Source of the DNA: an uncultured bacterium
Lineage (GTDB): Bacteria; Patescibacteriota; Minisyncoccia; Phycocordibacterales; PALSA-1337
DNA length: 41,378 nucleotides
Reading direction: 5' to 3'
Assembly: GCA_903839725.1 (NCBI GenBank)
Contig: CAIMDG010000002.1
Coordinates: 199,739-241,116 of the forward strand
The position numbers and the translations under genes were made by a program. The notes beneath the pieces were generated by a model. The model was not told the DNA's origin, made no database searches, and saw only the letters and a program-made list of their open reading frames with translations. Shown here one piece after another: positions 16,397 to 23,895 of the stretch (its first letter is position 1; the number at the start of each line of letters is the position of its first letter).

Positions 16397-17485
16397 ATGA
16401 CAAAAACAACACAAACCTCAAAGTCGTATTCGACTGCAGATATTAAAAAGCTTGAAAAAGCTCAGGTAGAAATCAATGGCTCTATTTCAAGTGAGATATT
16501 AGAAACATTCCGTACCCAAGCCCTCAAAAATATCAACAATATGGTTAGTGTTGATGGTTTCCGCAAAGGTAATATTCCTGAGAATATTCTCGTCTCTAAG
16601 GTTGGTGATATGGCAATACTCGAAGAAATGGCTGAACTTGCACTTTCAAAGGCATATCTCGATATTATTATCGACAACAAGCTCGACGCCATCGGCAAAC
16701 CAACTATTGGTGTAACCAAACTCGCCAAAGGTAATCCTTTGGAATTCAAAATAACTACTGCTGTCATTCCTGAATTGAAATTACCTGACTACAAGAAGAT
16801 TGCACAAGCTGAAATCAAGAAGAACGATCCTTCTGAACTCAAGGTAACCGAGAAGGACATTGAAGATTCAATTCTTCGTATTCGTAAGTCTCATGCTTCA
16901 CATGAAGGTCATGATCATGAAAAAATGACACCTGAGGAGCACGAGAAAGCTGTTGAAGCCGCTATGCCAGAATTTACTGATGCATTCGTAAAGACACTTG
17001 GTGATTTTAGTGACATTCCTGATTTCAAGAATAAGCTTTCTGATATGATTGCCGAAAACAAGCGTGATCAAGCAAACGAAAAAACACGTATTCGTATCGC
17101 TGATGCAATTGCAGAAAAAACAGAGGTTGAATTGCCTGAAATCATGATTGAAAGTGAACTCAACAGAACTCAAGCACAATTTGATGCAGATGTTCAGCGC
17201 ATGGGAGTCAAAATGGATGATTATCTCAAGCACGCCAAGAAATCACTCGAAGACCTCCGTAAAGAGTGGAGACCTCACTCAGAAAAGAAAGCGAAGCTCC
17301 AGCTTGTCTTGAATGAAATCGCACGCGTAGAGAAAATTGCCCCTACAACTGAAGAGATCGAAGAGGAAGTAAATCATATTGTTGAACACTATAAGGACGC
17401 TGACCGTGAACAGGCTGGTACCTATGCAGAAACGGTACTTACGAATGAGAAAGTATTTCAGTTTTTGGAGTCTTCAGAAAAATAA
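16397..17485 (+). CDS. tig: Trigger factor-like ribosome-associated chaperone lacking the PPIase domain
   Basis: Chaperone that binds the ribosome exit tunnel and nascent chains. The N-terminal ribosome-binding signature is clear: VSVDGFRKGNIPENI, with GFRKG at residues ~54-58. After the N-domain (to ~130, ending KITTAVIPELKLPDYK) the sequence goes straight to the C-terminal helical arms (KVTEKDIEDSILRIRKSHAS through IAPTTEEIEEEVNHIVEHY), with no FKBP-type PPIase domain. The protein is 362 residues against ~430 for full-length forms. A His/Glu-rich loop (HASHEGHDHEK) lies in arm 1. I chose the ATG at 16397 (MTKTTQTSK) over an ORF start 36 bases upstream that adds an atypical hydrophobic leader. 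It is monocistronic with its own terminator. Confidence 0.9.
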   Translation: MTKTTQTSKSYSTADIKKLEKAQVEINGSISSEILETFRTQALKNINNMVSVDGFRKGNIPENILVSKVGDMAILEEMAELALSKAYLDIIIDNKLDAIGKPTIGVTKLAKGNPLEFKITTAVIPELKLPDYKKIAQAEIKKNDPSELKVTEKDIEDSILRIRKSHASHEGHDHEKMTPEEHEKAVEAAMPEFTDAFVKTLGDFSDIPDFKNKLSDMIAENKRDQANEKTRIRIADAIAEKTEVELPEIMIESELNRTQAQFDADVQRMGVKMDDYLKHAKKSLEDLRKEWRPHSEKKAKLQLVLNEIARVEKIAPTTEEIEEEVNHIVEHYKDADREQAGTYAETVLTNEKVFQFLESSEK

Positions 17486-17501
17486 TACGCATTCAAGTAA
17501 T

Positions 17502-17536
17502 AAAAAACCGACAAGGTCTACCCTTGTCGGTTTTTT
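17502..17536 (+). terminator. tig terminator containing the dispersed palindrome
   Basis: CCGACAAGG (17508-17516), loop TCTAC, CCTTGTCGG (17522-17530), with A6 before and T6 after. The core is the same 19-mer found at 12938-12956. Confidence 0.9.
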
Positions 17537-17613
17537 GATTGAATTTTCCAAGCTACTATTCACAAATATGATGTTGTATAATAAAAATAGGTTTATAAAA
17601 CTAACACTATACA

Positions 17614-18219
17614 ATGAAAGAATTTAGCTTACATGAGCGAGGTACTAGTCAGCAACACGAAAAGCCTGAAGACATCCTTGAGACAGACGCCAATCTTGAA
17701 GTAATCAGACGCGAACGAACATTCGAGGCCGAACACGGCTTTAGAGATATGCTTAGACTTAAAATAACCATCAAAGATATCTTGGATGATGAAAAAGGTA
17801 TAGTTTCAACAAACCGTGCAGGGATGCTCGACGAAATCATCAAAAATCCACACACATATGATGCATGGCTTGGTGTCGACTCTTTTCAAGGAGTCGTAAC
17901 TGATGAGGTACGCGAGAAATATCTTGCAGATTACATTGAAAAATCAAAAAAATCTTGTACCGAACAAATCGATCACACATTACAATTTATCAGAGACTAC
18001 AAAGTACGTTTTGATTCAGATGAATTTGTCTTTATTGCTTCTATGCTCGAAGATCTAAAAAGCTTAATCCCAACTGAAAAATGGACAGAGTATGGCAAAA
18101 AACAAGCTGCATGCATGGGATATCTCCGAGGAATGCGGGAAATTGCTGAATTAGCTTGTGGTAACGGAGCAGAGGGTGATACTGCTAGAAAACTGGTTGG
18201 TCTAGAAGTTATCAAGTAA
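17614..18219 (+). CDS. Hypothetical soluble helical protein, 201 aa
   Basis: Not recognised. It begins MKEFSLHERGTSQQHEKPED and is predicted to be mostly helical and acidic, with no signal or membrane segment. Segments such as DMLRLKITIKDILDDEKG, EKYLADYIEKSKKSCTEQID and the C-terminal YLRGMREIAELACGNGAEGD show no known motif. A -10 TATAAT lies at 17577-17582 with a poor -35, giving a leader of about 25 bases. A strong terminator follows the stop. It stands alone between tig and the convergent rsmE. Confidence 0.75.
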   Translation: MKEFSLHERGTSQQHEKPEDILETDANLEVIRRERTFEAEHGFRDMLRLKITIKDILDDEKGIVSTNRAGMLDEIIKNPHTYDAWLGVDSFQGVVTDEVREKYLADYIEKSKKSCTEQIDHTLQFIRDYKVRFDSDEFVFIASMLEDLKSLIPTEKWTEYGKKQAACMGYLRGMREIAELACGNGAEGDTARKLVGLEVIK

Positions 18220-18235
18220 CACATTTTATCTATAC

Positions 18236-18266
18236 AAAAACAGCGAGATCAATTCTCGCTGTTTTT
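18236..18266. terminator. Convergent bidirectional terminator
   Basis: AAAAACAGCGAGA (18236-18248), loop TCAAT, TCTCGCTGTTTTT (18254-18266): a perfect stem with A- and T-runs, serving the 201-aa gene and possibly rsmE. Confidence 0.85.
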
Positions 18267-18314
18267 GTATGAAACACATATTTAAGGTTTTACTCCAAAC
18301 AAGGTGAAACTCTA

Positions 18315-19094
18315 TTAATTACCCAATATCACAACCGAGAGAGCAGCGACCGCAGCAGTTTCAGCCCTCAAAACCTGATTGCCGAGGGATTTGGTAGGAA
18401 TTTCATGACTGTGAAACATGGTGATCTCATCTGCTGACCAGCCACCTTCTGGACCTATGAAAAGTCCCAGTGAAACATCTGACGTAATATCTGACTTAGA
18501 AAAAGCTGGTGCATCAGTGTGAAATGCAACGCATTGTAAATCGTCATTCCGGCGCAGGCCGGAATCCAGAGTCACCGACTCAGAATTATGTTCTTTCTCC
18601 TGGACCCCGTCCTTCGACGGGGTGACACAAAGAGCCTCCTTCAATGTAACAATTGGATAGATGATAGGCACACTACCTCTTCCAGACTGTTCACTTGCTT
18701 CAATGGCAATTTTTTTGAGTCGTTCCTCATTCAAGGACTTCTTTTCACTACGTTCAGCCATTACAGGAATAATGTGTGTGACACCGAGTTCTGTAGCTTT
18801 CTCGACTATCCATTCAAATGTATCTTTTTTCACGACCGCTGCGTACAAATACACATCACGAGTTGGCATATAATGACTTCTTCGTGCGGAAACGACATTC
18901 AAGGAAATAGTATCTTTACCGAAATCGACGATACTACATTCATAATCAGATCCTGAACCATCAAATACAATTACAAAATCCCCAGACTTCAAACGAAAAA
19001 CTCGACGGACCTGATTCACCAAGTCAGCCGAGCTAATCGTAAACTCTGTTTTATTTCCTATTACTTCAGTTGTGTAGAAACGGTGTATGCGCAT
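18315..19094 (-). CDS. rsmE: 16S rRNA m3U1498 methyltransferase RsmE with an in-frame palindromic insertion
   Basis: SPOUT methyltransferase acting on U1498 of 16S rRNA. The start at 19094 gives MRIHRFYTTEVIGN, the standard RsmE beginning; a longer frame adds 13 unrelated residues. An N-terminal PUA-like domain (RRVFRLKSGDFVIVFDGSG) is followed by the SPOUT domain with KKDTFEWIVEKATELGVTHI, RLKKIAIEASEQSGRG, the knot motif LGLFIGPEGGWSADEI and LGNQVLRAETAAVAAL. Residues ~156-184, between IYPIVTLKEAL and the strand before IGPEGG, are encoded by a pair of inverted palindromes and contain the low-complexity DSGLRRNDD. This insert is absent from the usual family pattern. It keeps the frame, so the enzyme may tolerate it as a surface loop. 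It is downstream of clpP on the same strand. Confidence 0.93.
   Translation of the reverse strand: MRIHRFYTTEVIGNKTEFTISSADLVNQVRRVFRLKSGDFVIVFDGSGSDYECSIVDFGKDTISLNVVSARRSHYMPTRDVYLYAAVVKKDTFEWIVEKATELGVTHIIPVMAERSEKKSLNEERLKKIAIEASEQSGRGSVPIIYPIVTLKEALCVTPSKDGVQEKEHNSESVTLDSGLRRNDDLQCVAFHTDAPAFSKSDITSDVSLGLFIGPEGGWSADEITMFHSHEIPTKSLGNQVLRAETAAVAALSVVILGN
18542..18627. repeat. Paired inverted palindromic element inside rsmE
   Basis: ATTCCGGC-gcag-GCCGGAAT (18546-18565), flanked by GTC and CCAG, is followed after about 35 bases by ACCCCGTC-cttc-GACGGGGT (18604-18623), flanked by CTGG and GAC. The flanks are mutually inverted (GTC...CCAG / CTGG...GAC), so the whole is a REP/BIME-like or RPE-like two-hairpin element. 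It lies in frame within the coding sequence. Confidence 0.75.
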
Positions 19095-19099
19095 AATAT

Positions 19100-19196
19100 C
19101 GATGCAAATTACGAATGGACGCGAATTACGCAAATAAAACCCTCGTATGCTTGTGACGTATTCGCGTCATTCGCATGCATTTGCGTATTGGCATCG
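19100..19196. repeat. Imperfect palindromic element between rsmE and clpP
   Basis: The 104-base spacer is one nested inverted repeat. CGAATGGACGCGAAT (19112-19126) pairs, with one bulge, with ATTCGCGTCATTCG (19160-19173). Outside it ACGCAAAT pairs with ATTTGCGT, and GATGC with GCATC near the two ends. It could be an mRNA hairpin protecting or separating clpP and rsmE, or a small mobile palindrome. Confidence 0.55.
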
Positions 19197-19198
19197 CC

Positions 19199-19780
19199 TT
19201 ATTTCTTTCCCCCTGCAACCTGGTCAATGATGCCGTACTTCTTTGCTTCTTCAGCATCCATGAAGAAATCACGATCAACGTCCTTTTCAATCTTTGCAAG
19301 AGTCTGTCCAGTATTTTTAGCGAGAATCTTATTCAAGTTCATGCGAGTCTTTAAAATATGTTTTGCACTGATCTCAATATCAGATGCCTGACCTTCTGCA
19401 CCTCCAAGCGGTTGATGAATCATGACTTCAGCATTTGGTAAAACCATACGCTTGCCTTTTGTTCCTGCCGAGAGAATGAGAGCTGCACCCGATGCGGCGA
19501 TTCCTACACAAACTGTCGAAACGTCATTCTTGATATGATTCATGGTATCAATAATGGCAAGAGTAGACGTGACAGAACCTCCTGGTGAATTGATATAAAG
19601 AGAAATTTCTTTCTTTGGGTCTTCAGATTGCAAGAATAAAAGCTGGGCGATAATAAGATTTGCAGTATGATCATCGATTGGTCCGCCCAAAAATATAATA
19701 CTGTCTTTCAAAAGACGTGAATAAATATCATACGCGCGCTCACCAAAACTAGATTTTTCAATAACGGTTGGAATTAACAT
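19199..19780 (-). CDS. clpP: ATP-dependent Clp protease proteolytic subunit ClpP
   Basis: Serine peptidase that forms the tetradecameric chamber used with ClpX or ClpA/C. At 193 residues it is standard. The catalytic triad is visible: Ser97 in [16 protein letters not shown], His122 in [10 protein letters not shown], and Asp167 in [10 protein letters not shown]. The oxyanion segment [14 protein letters not shown] and the start [20 protein letters not shown] are typical. After the catalytic serine the usual MGA is replaced by GAA, a mild variation. A -10-like TATAGT preceded by TG lies upstream on the minus strand. It is followed by rsmE on the same strand across the palindromic spacer. No clpX is in the window. 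Confidence 0.97.
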   Translation of the reverse strand: MLIPTVIEKSSFGERAYDIYSRLLKDSIIFLGGPIDDHTANLIIAQLLFLQSEDPKKEISLYINSPGGSVTSTLAIIDTMNHIKNDVSTVCVGIAASGAALILSAGTKGKRMVLPNAEVMIHQPLGGAEGQASDIEISAKHILKTRMNLNKILAKNTGQTLAKIEKDVDRDFFMDAEEAKKYGIIDQVAGGKK

Positions 19781-19900
19781 AATATTTAATTGAATTGATG
19801 AATATATAGAAACTATACCACACTGACTACTAATGAATTGTTGACATAATATACATTGAATGGTACGTTATTGCAAGTCAATTTGAAATAAGGAAACGAT

Positions 19901-20461
19901 ATGGTTATTACAAAAGAACTCCCCTGCGGTAAGCAGGTGCGTATCATTGTCGGAATAAAAACGGAACAAAAGTTCAAAGGAACATGCTTTCGTGGAAAAA
20001 ATCGTCGGTTTGCTGGCAATTTCAAGATATGGGACCGTGTCGAAAAACTTCTCGGTGATACATTCGTCTTGAAGACATTCATCACGTGCATTCAGCAGGC
20101 AATCGATGAAGAAGATTTCAGCAATCAGAGTTGCACGATTCGCTACTCTTACGAGGTTGGTTGGTCTCTCACTAATGATTTGAGCAAATACTTTGGTCGG
20201 GACTTGATAAGATTTAGACCAACCCCCAGAAGTCTTGCATATAAGGTGAAACCCGAGAGAAGGAATATGCCCGCGCCCCTCACCAACCAAATTACCCTCG
20301 TTTTTGATCTCAAGAATGAAAACGACCTCATGGTGGTTATCGTTCATGATATATATCCCGGCAAGGATGTTGGTGATCTCACTGGTGATATCTCTGCTCG
20401 CGAAAAATGTGCATTTTTTGACCGAAATCATCCCGGAGCTGCACCACACCAGCGCCAGTAA
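19901..20461 (+). CDS. Hypothetical protein, 186 aa
   Basis: Not recognised. I prefer this frame over an overlapping minus-strand frame of similar length because it has a good ribosome site (AAGGA seven bases before the ATG), a soluble charged composition, and a possible upstream TTGACA (19841-19846). It contains basic N-terminal strands (KQVRIIVGIKTEQKFKGTCF, RGKNRRFAGNF), a central helix-strand region, LVFDLKNENDLMVVIVHDIY, and a polar end FFDRNHPGAAPHQRQ. No signal peptide or membrane segment. A G.U-containing hairpin with a T-run follows the stop. It sits alone between clpP (divergent) and rny. Confidence 0.6.
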   Translation: MVITKELPCGKQVRIIVGIKTEQKFKGTCFRGKNRRFAGNFKIWDRVEKLLGDTFVLKTFITCIQQAIDEEDFSNQSCTIRYSYEVGWSLTNDLSKYFGRDLIRFRPTPRSLAYKVKPERRNMPAPLTNQITLVFDLKNENDLMVVIVHDIYPGKDVGDLTGDISAREKCAFFDRNHPGAAPHQRQ

Positions 20462-20479
20462 CATCACAATTCGTAGCAC

Positions 20480-20504
20480 GGCGGCCATATTGGTCGCCAT
20501 TTTT
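20480..20504 (+). terminator. Probable intrinsic terminator
   Basis: GGCGGCC (20480-20486), loop ATATT, GGTCGCC (20492-20498; one G.U pair), then ATTTTTA, about 20 bases after the stop of the 186-aa gene. Confidence 0.6.
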
Positions 20505-20561
20505 ATTACAAAATTACCAACACACACATATACATGCCCAATTTTACGGAAAAACTGAAAC

Positions 20562-20590
20562 TTGCGTAGTCATTAAATTAGTTATACTAT
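20562..20590 (+). promoter_or_regulatory. Probable rny promoter
   Basis: TTGCGT (20562-20567), 17-bp spacer, TACTAT (20585-20590). This gives a long leader of about 140 bases before the rny ATG at 20738. Long leaders are common for ribonuclease genes that control their own mRNA, but nothing specific is visible here. Confidence 0.45.
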
Positions 20591-20737
20591 ACGAGTGTTA
20601 CCAAATTTTAATTTTGATTCCGCTTTTTTAAGAATTTCGTGATATTCCAACTTATGACACATACCATCATTCAGTTACAGACAAAGACTCATACGTTACT
20701 TTCACCTTAGCCTCAAAAGAGCGGGTCCACACCGCAT

Positions 20738-22267
20738 ATGTCACTCAAAGAAGTTGCACTGTACCTCTCCATCGCGGGAGTTGTAGGCATTGCTCTTGGT
20801 TACTATCTGCGTTTGATCATTTCTTTAGGAAAAAAGGGTTCTATGGAACTTGAAATCAAGGAGATGCTCCTTGCCGCCAAGGAAGAATCCAAAAAGATCA
20901 CCGCTGACGCTGAGACAAAAGCTCACAAAATACTCGATGAAGCGAGGATAGAAGTAAAAGAAAAAGAAGACAAAATCCACCATACAGAGGATCGCCTCAT
21001 AAAAAAAGAGGATTTGCTTGATAAACGTCAAACTGATATCGACAAAGAAGTCGAACTTATCAAAACACGTGTCTCAGAAATCAAGACTATTCGTGAAAAA
21101 GCCGAGAAACTCGAATCGGATCGTTTACAGGCTCTCGAGAAAATATCTCAACTTTCAAAGGATGACGCGAAGAAAGAACTTATGACTATCGTCGAAAAGC
21201 AAAGTGAGGAAGATTTGCTCGTTCGCATGAATAAACTCGAGGCCCAAGGTGAAGAAACTCTCGAAGGAAAAGCGAGGGATATTCTTGCTGTTTCTATTCA
21301 GCGCCTCGCTTCATCAGTTGCTTCTGATGTTATGTCATCAATTGTTGAAATCCCTAGTGATGACGTTAAAGGCAAAATCATTGGTAAGGAAGGTCGTAAC
21401 ATCAAGGCTTTCGAACGTATTACTGGCGTTGAAGTCATGGTTGACGATACTCCTGGAGCAATCACTATCTCATCATTCGATCCAGTTCGTCGCCACACCG
21501 CTCGTATTGCCCTCCTCGAACTTATCAAGGATGGTCGTATTCAGCCTGCAAAAATAGAACAAGTTGTTGAAAAAGCAAAACAAGATATCAATAAAACAAT
21601 CAAGGAAAAAGGTGAAGCTGCTGCATACGAATGTGGTGTCATCGGCCTCGATCCACGTATACTCCTCATTCTCGGACGTCTCTACTTCCGTACCAGTTAT
21701 GGCCAGAATGTTTTGCAACACTCAGTAGAAATGGCACACATTGCAGGAATGATTGCTGAAGAAATTGGTGCGAATGTTCAAGTCGCAAAGGCTGGCGCCC
21801 TTCTTCATGACCTTGGAAAAGCACTCGACCATGAAGTTGCCGGTACTCACGTTGAGATCGGTCGTCGTATCTTGCAAAAGTTTGGTGCCCCTGAAGAAAT
21901 CATCAAAGCGATGCAGGCTCATCATGAAGAATATCCGTATGAAACAGTCGAATCACGTATCGTTCAGACTGCTGACGCTATCTCTGGTGCTCGTCCAGGA
22001 GCTCGTCGCGACAATGTCGAGAATTACCTCAAGCGTCTCGCTGATCTCGAAGCAACTGCCAATTCATTCCCTGGTATCGAAAAGTCATATGCCCTCCAAG
22101 CCGGCCGTGAAATCCGCATATTCGTGAAGCCAGAAGCAATGGGCGATCTCGAAGCAAAGACATTGGCGCGTGATATAGCACTCAAAATCGAAAAGGATCT
22201 CAAGTATCCTGGTGAAATCAAGGTTACTGTCATTCGTGAAACAAGAACGGTAGAGTTTGCGAGATAG
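20738..22267 (+). CDS. rny: Ribonuclease Y
   Basis: Membrane-tethered endoribonuclease that starts mRNA decay. The domain order is complete: an N-terminal membrane helix (residues ~6-30, LYLSIAGVVGIALGYYLRLI), a long coiled coil (~35-165), a KH domain (~205-265, DVKGKIIGKEGRNIKAFERI), an HD hydrolase domain with HSVEMAHIAGMIAEEI and the His-Asp pair 357-358 in LLHDLGKALDHE, and the conserved end [11 protein letters not shown]-like ([14 protein letters not shown]). Length 509 is usual. The last 49 coding bases plus the following 17 recur exactly at 22876-22941, and a diverged but synonymous copy is at 23896-23987. The 3' end therefore looks like the scar of repeated insertions, while the protein stays intact. 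Confidence 0.97.
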   Translation: MSLKEVALYLSIAGVVGIALGYYLRLIISLGKKGSMELEIKEMLLAAKEESKKITADAETKAHKILDEARIEVKEKEDKIHHTEDRLIKKEDLLDKRQTDIDKEVELIKTRVSEIKTIREKAEKLESDRLQALEKISQLSKDDAKKELMTIVEKQSEEDLLVRMNKLEAQGEETLEGKARDILAVSIQRLASSVASDVMSSIVEIPSDDVKGKIIGKEGRNIKAFERITGVEVMVDDTPGAITISSFDPVRRHTARIALLELIKDGRIQPAKIEQVVEKAKQDINKTIKEKGEAAAYECGVIGLDPRILLILGRLYFRTSYGQNVLQHSVEMAHIAGMIAEEIGANVQVAKAGALLHDLGKALDHEVAGTHVEIGRRILQKFGAPEEIIKAMQAHHEEYPYETVESRIVQTADAISGARPGARRDNVENYLKRLADLEATANSFPGIEKSYALQAGREIRIFVKPEAMGDLEAKTLARDIALKIEKDLKYPGEIKVTVIRETRTVEFAR

Positions 22268-22281
22268 GTGTGAAACTAATT
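22216..22281 (+). repeat. rny 3'-end repeat, copy A (in the intact gene)
   Basis: 66 bases, the last 49 sense bases of rny, its stop and 14 bases beyond, ending AAACTAATT. It is identical to copy B at 22876-22941, and after the shared AACTAATT the two flanks diverge. Possible left junction (attL-like) of an inserted cassette. Confidence 0.9.
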
Positions 22282-22286
22282 AGACA

Positions 22287-22318
22287 CAAAAAATCACCAA
22301 ATAGCTGGTGATTTTTTG
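22287..22318 (+). terminator. rny terminator (type 1)
   Basis: CAAAAAATCACCA (22287-22299), loop AATAGC, TGGTGATTTTTTG (22306-22318): a perfect 13-bp stem with a T-run. It differs from the terminator that follows repeat copies B and C. Confidence 0.9.
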
Positions 22319-22324
22319 TTTACA

Positions 22325-22363
22325 TTGACATACCCATCAGATAAGTATATGATAATATCATAT
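22325..22363 (+). promoter_or_regulatory. Toxin-antitoxin promoter with operator
   Basis: TTGACA (22325-22330), 17-bp spacer, TATGAT (22348-22353): near consensus. A perfect palindrome ATATGAT-AAT-ATCATAT (22347-22363) covers the -10, as expected for autorepression by a ribbon-helix-helix antitoxin. Confidence 0.75.
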
Positions 22364-22378
22364 TAAATCATCATACAT

Positions 22379-22585
22379 ATGACAACACTATCTATACCAA
22401 TCTCATCCGAACTTGCAGCCTTCATAGAAAGCCTCGTAAAGAGTGGTAGGGCTTCAAACAAAGCCGACGCGGTACGTCGCGCCCTCACCTACTTCGCTGA
22501 GGAACAAGCCGTCAATGCGGTACTTGAGGCTCAACGTGAACCAAATCTCAAAGGCAATCTCCGTGATCTCATGAAGAAGATTTAG
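22379..22585 (+). CDS. Ribbon-helix-helix antitoxin (ParD/CopG-like)
   Basis: A 68-residue protein with an N-terminal ribbon-helix-helix domain: a strand TTLSIPISSELAAFI, then helices with VKSGRASNKADAVRRALTYF. The C-terminal ~30 residues (EAQREPNLKGNLRDLMKKI) are the likely toxin-binding tail. It lies 20 bases upstream of a RelE-fold toxin gene, and the pair is flanked by duplicated rny 3' ends. The promoter carries a palindrome over the -10. The RHH fold is clear; the exact family (ParD, RelB-like or other) is not. Confidence 0.85.
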   Translation: MTTLSIPISSELAAFIESLVKSGRASNKADAVRRALTYFAEEQAVNAVLEAQREPNLKGNLRDLMKKI

Positions 22586-22605
22586 TTTGAATCAGCTCAA
22601 CATTC

Positions 22606-22866
22606 ATGCTAAATATCTACTACAAGCCACAATTTATTCGTCAAATCAAAAAACTGAGCCCTGCGGCCCAAGATGAAGTTATTGAAAAAATCGAACTCCT
22701 CAAACACGAAAAAAATCATGCTGCCTTAAAAATCCATAAACTCCACGGAAAACTCAAGGGTACACTCAGTTTTTCAGTTAACTACAAAGACCGAATTGTA
22801 TTTGAATATGTCTCAAAAGACGAGATTTCTCTTCTTGTTATTGGGAATCACGATGTGTACAACTAA
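22606..22866 (+). CDS. RelE/ParE-superfamily toxin
   Basis: 86 residues with the RelE/ParE pattern: MLNIYYKPQFIRQIKKLSPAAQ (strand plus helix), EVIEKIELLKHEKNHAAL, KIHKLHGKLKGTLSFSV, YKDRIVFEYVSKD, and the end LLVIGNHDVYN, matching the GxHDxVY-like C-terminal strand of YafQ/RelE mRNA interferases. The basic residues and the C-terminal His/Asp/Tyr suggest ribosome-dependent mRNA cleavage rather than gyrase poisoning (inference). It is co-transcribed with the upstream RHH antitoxin. The stop at 22866 is only nine bases before repeat copy B. Confidence 0.88.
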   Translation: MLNIYYKPQFIRQIKKLSPAAQDEVIEKIELLKHEKNHAALKIHKLHGKLKGTLSFSVNYKDRIVFEYVSKDEISLLVIGNHDVYN

Positions 22867-22875
22867 TCTGCACGC

Positions 22876-22941
22876 AATCAAGGTTACTGTCATTCGTGAA
22901 ACAAGAACGGTAGAGTTTGCGAGATAGGTGTGAAACTAATT
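22876..22941 (+). repeat. rny 3'-end repeat, copy B
   Basis: Identical over 66 bases to copy A at 22216-22281 (offset exactly 660). It is not attached to any upstream rny sequence; it begins in the toxin gene's 3' spacer. It is followed by the terminator that also follows copy C, so it is a mosaic of the A coding end and the C terminator. Confidence 0.92.
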
Positions 22942-22980
22942 CAAAACAAAAAACCGCAGAACAGCGATTTTTTTGTTTTG
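22942..22980 (+). terminator. Terminator after copy B (type 2, decayed)
   Basis: CAAAACAAAAAACCGC, loop AGAACA, GCGATTTTTTTG then TTTTG. It matches the terminator after copy C (23988-24025) except for one base in the stem and one extra T. Confidence 0.75.
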
Positions 22981-23000
22981 AACTTATTTAAGAAAGTAAT

Positions 23001-23026
23001 AAAAAACGCGCCCCGGTTGGAGCGCG
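23001..23026 (-). terminator. Terminator of the 243-aa membrane protein gene
   Basis: On the minus strand CGCGCTCC (23026-23019) pairs with GGGGCGCG (23014-23007; one T.G pair), followed by six T residues: a GC-rich stem located 18 bases after the stop at 23045. Confidence 0.82.
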
Positions 23027-23044
23027 CTTGGCTGAAAAGAAGAA

Positions 23045-23776
23045 TCACTCGCCAATATCGAAGGCGACGTAATCGAGATAGCAACCAATACCAGTCAATT
23101 GCGTGCCTATAGATTCCTTGACCATTGCTTTGAATCTGGCCTGCTGAGCATCATCAAGAGGATTATAGAGAGTTGCAAGATCTTTACTCTTCTTCTCATT
23201 GAACTCAAAGAGAAGAAAACGGATCTTGTTGGTTATTTTTGCTTTTTCATCACTGTTTGTAGTGGGATCTATGCCCATTGCATAGGTATATTTACCAACA
23301 ACCGACTCTAGTGCGATAAGAGCCTCTGGGCTTTCGTAGCTTTTAACACTGATACTGTATTTTAGAGACCTGACTTTCGGATTATCCGTGATGGGGTGTG
23401 CGCTCATCGCGACCCTAACATAGCGTTCCCGATAGTCCGTCAGCCGGCCTTGGCTAATAAGCTTATCCCATCTATTCTGCCAAATGATGGTATTCTTTGG
23501 AAAAGCTTGAACGACCGAACCATTTTCACTGATGATGATTCTGTGGTCTTTGACGAATTCGACAAACCATAATGGGAGAATCAGGAATAATACCGAAACT
23601 GTAAAGACAAGAGCGCGTTTAACACTTAATCCAGGTTGAGGAGACTTATGGAGGAAGCACACGAGGGCCGTGATCAATCCGATCAGACCGATGCAGGCAA
23701 GTATCCAACCAACGACAGTTCCAGCACCGAGCAAAAGTGCGATGCTTTTAAAGGCTACTTCATTCAACTCTTTCAT
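23045..23776 (-). CDS. Two-helix membrane protein of unknown function, 243 aa
   Basis: Not recognised. Two hydrophobic helices lie at residues ~10-40 (SIALLLGAGTVVGWILACIG and following) and ~52-73 (RALVFTVSVLFLILPLWFV), joined by a short basic loop (HKSPQPGLSVKR). A 170-residue soluble domain follows, with KYSISVKSYESPEALIALES and a C-terminal CYLDYVAFDIGE. By the positive-inside rule the loop is cytoplasmic, which places both the N-terminus and the large domain outside. It lies alone between rny 3'-end copies B and C, so it is the cargo of the second insert. It has its own terminator. No enzyme motif is visible. Confidence 0.75.
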   Translation of the reverse strand: MKELNEVAFKSIALLLGAGTVVGWILACIGLIGLITALVCFLHKSPQPGLSVKRALVFTVSVLFLILPLWFVEFVKDHRIIISENGSVVQAFPKNTIIWQNRWDKLISQGRLTDYRERYVRVAMSAHPITDNPKVRSLKYSISVKSYESPEALIALESVVGKYTYAMGIDPTTNSDEKAKITNKIRFLLFEFNEKKSKDLATLYNPLDDAQQARFKAMVKESIGTQLTGIGCYLDYVAFDIGE

Positions 23777-23895
23777 AATTTTTCTTTTTTGAGGGTTATT
23801 TATCCTTGTATGTCAATGTCCAGGTTACATAGCGAGACTTCAATGCAAAAAGTAACATAATTACTATACTACGTCAATAAATTATCCTTTTGCCT

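Noticed and set aside
19868-20527. 219-residue minus-strand frame opposite the 186-aa hypothetical gene
   Set aside because: It is Cys-rich and irregular, lacks a ribosome site, and competes with a plus-strand frame that has a good ribosome site and terminator.
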